Assembly (NCBI GenBank): GCA_049614485.1
Contig: JBMZDR010000003.1
Location: 75,545-139,544, forward strand
Reading direction: 5' to 3'
DNA: 64,000 nt
Source: GCA-2733415 sp049614485
GTDB lineage: Bacteria; Bacteroidota; Bacteroidia; Flavobacteriales; Flavobacteriaceae
This document shows, in pieces, positions 60,332-64,000 of this stretch (position 1 is the first letter of the stretch; each line of letters begins with the position of its first letter). The translations under genes were made by a program, and so were the position numbers. A model generated the notes under the pieces. It did not search any database. It saw only the letters and a program-made list of their open reading frames with translations, and was not told the DNA's origin.

Positions 60332-62221
60332 TTAATTACAATTAGAATTAGAACTATTTGCTGGTTCTCCCTTTGGTGAAGTTGATAAACCAATTGCATT
60401 ACCAAATGCATCTACACCATTATATGAATGTGAACTATTATATAATTCAGTTTTACCGATTGCTATTGCCTCCTCTTCATCCAAAGCATTAAATTCAACA
60501 GGAAATGCATCAGCATGCTCTAATGATCCTGACCAAGCTAATTTTCTGTAAAAATCAAAATTATTTGTATAACCTAAGTTTTGCCCAACTTGTTGTAACG
60601 CAGTAGCAACATCATTAACTAACGAAACCATATATTCATGTTGTAATTGAGCAAGCGGTATTCCGGAAGAGCTATTATTTATTGCCTGATGAAGTGCATA
60701 AGCTTCTGCTAATTTTGCTAAGTCTGGGTCTGGATCAGTCGTTGAAATAGCCCCTGCATCTAATAAATAACTTAATAATGCATGTAAGCTTTCATGAATT
60801 ACTGTTTTGGCTATTGACAGATCAGTTGCACCTCCCCATAATGGTCTACTTGGGTCTCCTCCTGAAAGGATCCATGTATTTAATGTTGTAGTAAATGTAC
60901 AATCTCCAGTAACACAGGTAGGTAAAGCATCAGTAGCTGCTGCCCTAGTACCACCAAATGAATTATTAGGAATAATAGAGTCTCTTATTTTATAAGAATA
61001 ATTTGTATCAGTTCCAGTAAAAACATTTTTAACTGTTTGAGTCAAAGCTGAAGTATTATTAAAAGCTTCTTTGACTATTTTAAGTTGGCAAGGATCAGTA
61101 ATTTCATAAATAATTTTTTTTTCATAATCAACTTCATAATCTGCACAAATAGCATTTGTTGCTAATTGTCCAAACTCTATCTCTAAAGGGTTTGATTGCA
61201 TATACAAATCCAACTCTGTTGTTTTTTCACAATTATTCGGGTCACTTAAACAACCAGCTTGGTTATCATTTAGTTGTAATGTAGAAGTTAAATTCATAAC
61301 AGCCAATAAAGATGAACAAGGTTCGTCATCTGAAGATCTAGGAGGAGTAGGTGTTGTAGTAATCTCATTACCATCTAGATCTTCAAAACCAGTAGTATCA
61401 CTACTTGTATCATCAGGGTTCGTTCCTGTAGTAGTATTATCAGTATTTGATGAACTTGTTCCTGAAGGTCCAGAGTTAGTTGAATCAGGGTTTGTATCAT
61501 CTCCAGTTATTCCTCCACTAGTTGAATCACCTGGATCTAATGACTCTGGACAAGGAGCTGTCACTACATTAATAACATATGTATAAATACTACCAGTGCA
61601 AGGTGAATTAGCCGTTTGATCAGGACCATGTTGATCTCCAGTACCTCCATCATCACATTGCCAATGACCTGATACACCAGTTATACAATCGTCTCCTATT
61701 TTTGAACTAAACATTTCAGATAAAGGAAATAATGTATTTGGAGAACTTTTTATATTTCCAACAAATGGAGTTCCGCTTTCTGAATCCCAAAAGTTTTCTG
61801 TTTGATATTCTAAAATCTCAGATCTTACGAGATTATTATCTTTATCAGTAGTTACAATTAAATTATAAAATTCAAATAATTCTATTTCTGCATTATTAAT
61901 ACCAAATGTATAATAATTATAATCTTCTTTTTCAGACAAATAAATATTTGAAGTATCAAGAGTAGCATTAGAGCCCTCACTTAATTTATTAGTGGTTGTA
62001 TTTTTTTTATTTATGTCAAAAAAACTAGATATTTTATTATAACTTTCACTAGTCCCCATCTTTAATTGTAGAGTTTCTAAAGAAATTTTTTGAAGTATAG
62101 GTTTTTGTTGTACTTCTGTATTAGTAATAACTGAATCGTCCTTCTGACAATTCACTAATATCAAAGAAATTCCAAATAGTAGGATTCCTAGTTTTGTAAT
62201 CTTTTTAATTGTTTTCATCAT
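60332..62221 (-). CDS. Putative surface lipoprotein with zincin-like (HExxH) C-terminal domain
   Basis: 629 aa. Signal MMKTIKKITKLGILLFGISL to lipobox Cys25, followed by QKDD. Residues ~80-150 show the pattern shared with the 57772 protein (DTSNIYL..Y.YYTFGI...E). A Cys-rich patch (about 195-245) and a long Asp/Ser/Thr/Gly linker (about 245-310) follow. The C-terminal part has TVIHESLHALLSYLL with His476, Glu477, His480, and QHEYM near 527-531, which could supply the third zinc ligand. Flavobacterial lipoproteins with this 'HE(A/S)xH...QHE' pair are probable metalloproteases. Substrate unknown. Coupled to the 59727 gene. Confidence 0.72.
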   Translation of the reverse strand: MMKTIKKITKLGILLFGISLILVNCQKDDSVITNTEVQQKPILQKISLETLQLKMGTSESYNKISSFFDINKKNTTTNKLSEGSNATLDTSNIYLSEKEDYNYYTFGINNAEIELFEFYNLIVTTDKDNNLVRSEILEYQTENFWDSESGTPFVGNIKSSPNTLFPLSEMFSSKIGDDCITGVSGHWQCDDGGTGDQHGPDQTANSPCTGSIYTYVINVVTAPCPESLDPGDSTSGGITGDDTNPDSTNSGPSGTSSSNTDNTTTGTNPDDTSSDTTGFEDLDGNEITTTPTPPRSSDDEPCSSLLAVMNLTSTLQLNDNQAGCLSDPNNCEKTTELDLYMQSNPLEIEFGQLATNAICADYEVDYEKKIIYEITDPCQLKIVKEAFNNTSALTQTVKNVFTGTDTNYSYKIRDSIIPNNSFGGTRAAATDALPTCVTGDCTFTTTLNTWILSGGDPSRPLWGGATDLSIAKTVIHESLHALLSYLLDAGAISTTDPDPDLAKLAEAYALHQAINNSSSGIPLAQLQHEYMVSLVNDVATALQQVGQNLGYTNNFDFYRKLAWSGSLEHADAFPVEFNALDEEEAIAIGKTELYNSSHSYNGVDAFGNAIGLSTSPKGEPANSSNSNCN

Positions 62222-62236
62222 AGTTAATTTAGGTTA
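62222..62236 (-). repeat. Shared leader sequence upstream of effector gene 2
   Basis: Same 15 bases (AGTTAATTTAGGTTA) as at 59413-59427, directly before the ATG. The rest of 62237-62494 is AT-rich with no gene or clear element seen. Confidence 0.7.
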
Positions 62237-62494
62237 AGCTTTTTGTTAGTTTATTAATGTTTTCCTTCTGCAAACCTAGCTACTCTTTAAAGACAATACT
62301 ACTCAAAATGAGGGTACTATACTTTTGATTGAGTAAACTAGCTCATGTAATTAGTAAACACCATATTACAACGCGAATCTAGAACTATTATTGTTAATTA
62401 CAACTCATGTAATTTGGGTATTTTACACTCATTATAATTAGTGATAACTCAGCTATACATTCACTAGTTCCTTTTTATTTAATTATGTTACCCA

Positions 62495-63703
62495 TTATTT
62501 TAAATTATTTTTCAATTTTTTTATTTCATCACTTACTTTACTCTTTACAACCTTAGCATAACTATCTTGTGTAACAGTAATTTTACTGTGTCCAAGCAAC
62601 TCTGACACAACCTCCATTGGAACTCCATTTAAGAGTAATACAGTAGTTGCAAATGTTTTTCTAGCAATATGATGTGTTAGCTTCTTATCTATTCCTACAA
62701 GCTCTGCAATCTCTTTTAAATAGGAGTTAAATTTCTGATTAGATATACTTGGTAATACTACATCAGAACCTACCTGCTTGTACTTGTCTAAAATAACTTC
62801 TGCTTGTGGTAATAAAGGAATAGCTATGGGTTGTTCTGTTTTCTGTCTAATCATATTAATCCATAAATTTCCATCAAACCCTTTACTAATATGATGAGTT
62901 CTTAAACTACTCATTTCTTGATAAGCTAAACCTGTATAACAGCAGAATACAAACATATCTTTTACTTGTTCTAACCTCTTTTGAGTAAAGTGATGATTCA
63001 TTAATTTACTCAACTCACCATCAGTTAAATACACAATAGCACCTTTGTATTTCTTGTTCTTGTACAAGCTAAAAGGGTTCTTTTGCAAGTAATTCTCATC
63101 AATAGCAAATTGAATTATCTTTTTAACCCTTTGCATACTTCTGTAAATAGTTGCTTGTCTAAGTTTCTTCTCCGTTTTCCAATAGTACTCTAAGTCTTTA
63201 ATAAACTTCAAATCCAGTTGCTTTAGCTTTACATCAGACCTCTTATACTTGCTTTTAATGAACTCTGCTACCTTTCTTCTGCTTTCTAGATATCTACTCC
63301 AAGAAAGTTTGTTAAAGTCAACACCAATAAGCTTTTTCATCTTCTCATTATGCAAGTCATAAGCTCCTAGAATAGTAATTTCTGTCTTTACATCTTCACC
63401 TTTATACCTCCTATAAATGTCATCAACATCAAAGTCTTCTGGTTGAACTTGTAACATTAAAAAAGCCTCATTAATCTTTTGACTAATAAGGCTTAATTGG
63501 GTATTAATGATATTGTTCTCTTTGCTTTGTGGCTTGACTAACTGTTGTGAGCTATTCCATTGTTCTGGTAGAACAAAAAGACCAGTAGAGAACTTCTTTC
63601 TCTTTTTACCATAAGTTATTCTACAGTAAATAGGAGCTTTGTTATTCTTCTTAATTCTGTTGAGTGCTATCACAAACAGCACTCTTATTTTATGTCTATT
63701 CAT
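62495..63703 (-). CDS. Tyrosine recombinase / integrase (Bacteroidota mobile-element type)
   Basis: 402 aa from the ATG at 63703, which starts MNRHKIRVLFVIALNRIKKN. Arm-type N-terminal domain with YCRITYGKKRKKFSTGLFVL, SAM-like core-binding domain (about 100-200) and catalytic domain. Box I reads CCYTGLAYQEMSSL with Ala in place of the usual Arg, as in some Bacteroides-type integrases (IntDOT group). Box II has THHIARKTFATT (His, Arg), LLGHSKITVTQDSYAKV (His, nucleophile Tyr). It lies next to tRNA-Arg and next to effector unit 2. A decayed relative sits at 59501-59673. Confidence 0.9.
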   Translation of the reverse strand: MNRHKIRVLFVIALNRIKKNNKAPIYCRITYGKKRKKFSTGLFVLPEQWNSSQQLVKPQSKENNIINTQLSLISQKINEAFLMLQVQPEDFDVDDIYRRYKGEDVKTEITILGAYDLHNEKMKKLIGVDFNKLSWSRYLESRRKVAEFIKSKYKRSDVKLKQLDLKFIKDLEYYWKTEKKLRQATIYRSMQRVKKIIQFAIDENYLQKNPFSLYKNKKYKGAIVYLTDGELSKLMNHHFTQKRLEQVKDMFVFCCYTGLAYQEMSSLRTHHISKGFDGNLWINMIRQKTEQPIAIPLLPQAEVILDKYKQVGSDVVLPSISNQKFNSYLKEIAELVGIDKKLTHHIARKTFATTVLLLNGVPMEVVSELLGHSKITVTQDSYAKVVKSKVSDEIKKLKNNLK

Positions 63704-63729
63704 AATATTAATTTTTAGTGTTAGAAAAT

Positions 63730-63760
63730 TGATACCCAAAGTAAATTAGTGATACCCAAA
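63730..63760. repeat. Direct repeats TGATACCCAAA, possible integrase binding sites
   Basis: TGATACCCAAA occurs at 63730-63740 and 63750-63760, start to start 20 bases (two helical turns), with a looser TGTACCCCAAA at 63762-63772. Located between the integrase start and tRNA-Arg, where attachment and arm sites would be expected. Function is inferred. Confidence 0.5.
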
Positions 63761-63862
63761 ATGTACCCCAAAAAGGCATACTTTACTTAAATAATTGAAT
63801 TAAAAAAGTTATTAGGCAGACCCCTAAAAATCTTGTGAAGTACTACAAATGGTATAGAAACA

Positions 63863-63892
63863 AAAAAGACCTACAGTTACCTGTAAGTCTTT
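63863..63892 (-). terminator. Terminator downstream of tRNA-Arg
   Basis: On the minus strand: AGACTTACAG, 4-base loop, CTGTAGGTCT, then TTTTTTG. It starts 4 bases past the tRNA 3' end. Confidence 0.82.
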
Positions 63893-63895
63893 AAG

Positions 63896-63969
63896 TGAGC
63901 CCTGCAGGATTCGAACCTGCGACCGCCTCCTTAGAAGGGAGGTGCTCTATCCAGCTGAGCTAAGAGCCC
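63896..63969 (-). tRNA. tRNA-Arg(TCT)
   Basis: 74 nt on the minus strand. Acceptor GGGCTCT pairs with AGGGCTC through two wobbles, D arm TTAGCTCAGCTGGATAGAGC, anticodon stem CTCCC/GGAGG with loop containing TCT, T arm GCAGG TTCGAAT CCTGC, discriminator A. CCA is not encoded. The integrase lies beyond its 3' end, the usual side for integration. I did not find a second copy of the tRNA 3' end in this window. Confidence 0.95.
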
Positions 63970-64000
63970 GTAGTTTTTAGTTGCTACGACAACTGTGTCG

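Noticed and set aside
57026..63703. Prophage or integrative conjugative element
   Set aside because: An integrase is present but no phage structural, relaxase or conjugation genes are seen. Described as an integrase-linked cassette locus instead.
1..64000. CRISPR array
   Set aside because: No regularly spaced identical repeats of 24-40 bases with unique spacers and no cas genes were seen. The direct repeats noted are pairs only.

Overview
The window is a 64 kb stretch of an AT-rich chromosome from the Bacteroidota, almost certainly family Flavobacteriaceae. The evidence is the gene content and order (DUF6913-dapA-bamD-rpoZ-coaBC-DUF4835-recN), Bacteroidota-type promoters (TAnnTTTG near -7), almost no Shine-Dalgarno sites, many lipoproteins, and secreted proteins with the flavobacterial 'GVGTTTPQ..LHI' N-terminus. 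Genus and species cannot be fixed from what is visible.

Layout. 1-56 is the 3' part of a tRNA-Leu(GAG). 0.1-9.3 kb: OmpA-like lipoprotein, threonylcarbamoyl-AMP synthase, UvrD/PcrA helicase, FMN-dependent glutamate-synthase-family protein, patatin-like lipase, M1 aminopeptidase. 9.4-14.4 kb: RecG, an NhaC-type antiporter and two peroxiredoxins. 14.4-17.4 kb: an envelope-lipid group (membrane-anchored phosphatase, LTA-synthase-like sulfatase-fold enzyme, divergent diacylglycerol kinase). 17.4-23.2 kb: ftsK-lolA-lptF/G-ribBA operon. 23.2-25.6 kb: three related secreted proteins of unknown function. 25.8-32.7 kb: thioredoxin, nitroreductase, thioesterase, acylphosphatase, HutH, TlpA-like protein and hypotheticals. 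32.8-39.3 kb: the core operon named above. 39.4-45.9 kb: a two-gene 5'-nucleotidase, BI-1 family protein, accessory small genes and a membrane-bound LuxR-type regulator followed by tiny genes and repeated hairpins. 45.9-54.4 kb: LigA, LOG-family protein, FabI, TruA, formimidoylglutamase, VanX-like dipeptidase, and a YceI gene co-directional with and downstream of marR. 54.5-56.8 kb: a second copy of the three-gene secreted-protein operon, diverged but in the same order. 57.0-63.7 kb: an integrase-linked accessory locus next to tRNA-Arg(TCT).

The most interesting part is 57.2-63.8 kb. Two units lie in tandem on the minus strand. Each has a large lipoprotein whose signal, lipobox (Cys25 followed by QKDD) and early region are shared, then a Cys-rich stretch, a low-complexity linker and an unrelated C-terminal domain. 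Each lipoprotein is followed directly by a small exported protein, then by a near-identical 40-bp terminator repeat, and each is preceded by a tyrosine recombinase (intact in unit 2, a decayed C-terminal remnant in unit 1). In unit 1 the C-terminal domain looks like the Tae4 peptidoglycan amidase (Cys407, His518) and the small partner looks like the Tai4 immunity protein. In unit 2 it carries an HESLH zincin-like motif. QKDDE after the lipidated Cys matches the surface-export signal described in Capnocytophaga. I infer a modular, recombinase-linked family of surface-displayed lipoprotein effectors with cognate immunity proteins, with no T6SS genes in view.

Other points: RibBA has a degenerate GTP cyclohydrolase II domain, CoaBC lacks two canonical active-site residues, one secreted paralog seems to have lost its start codon, and the same terminator hairpin recurs at three unrelated places.
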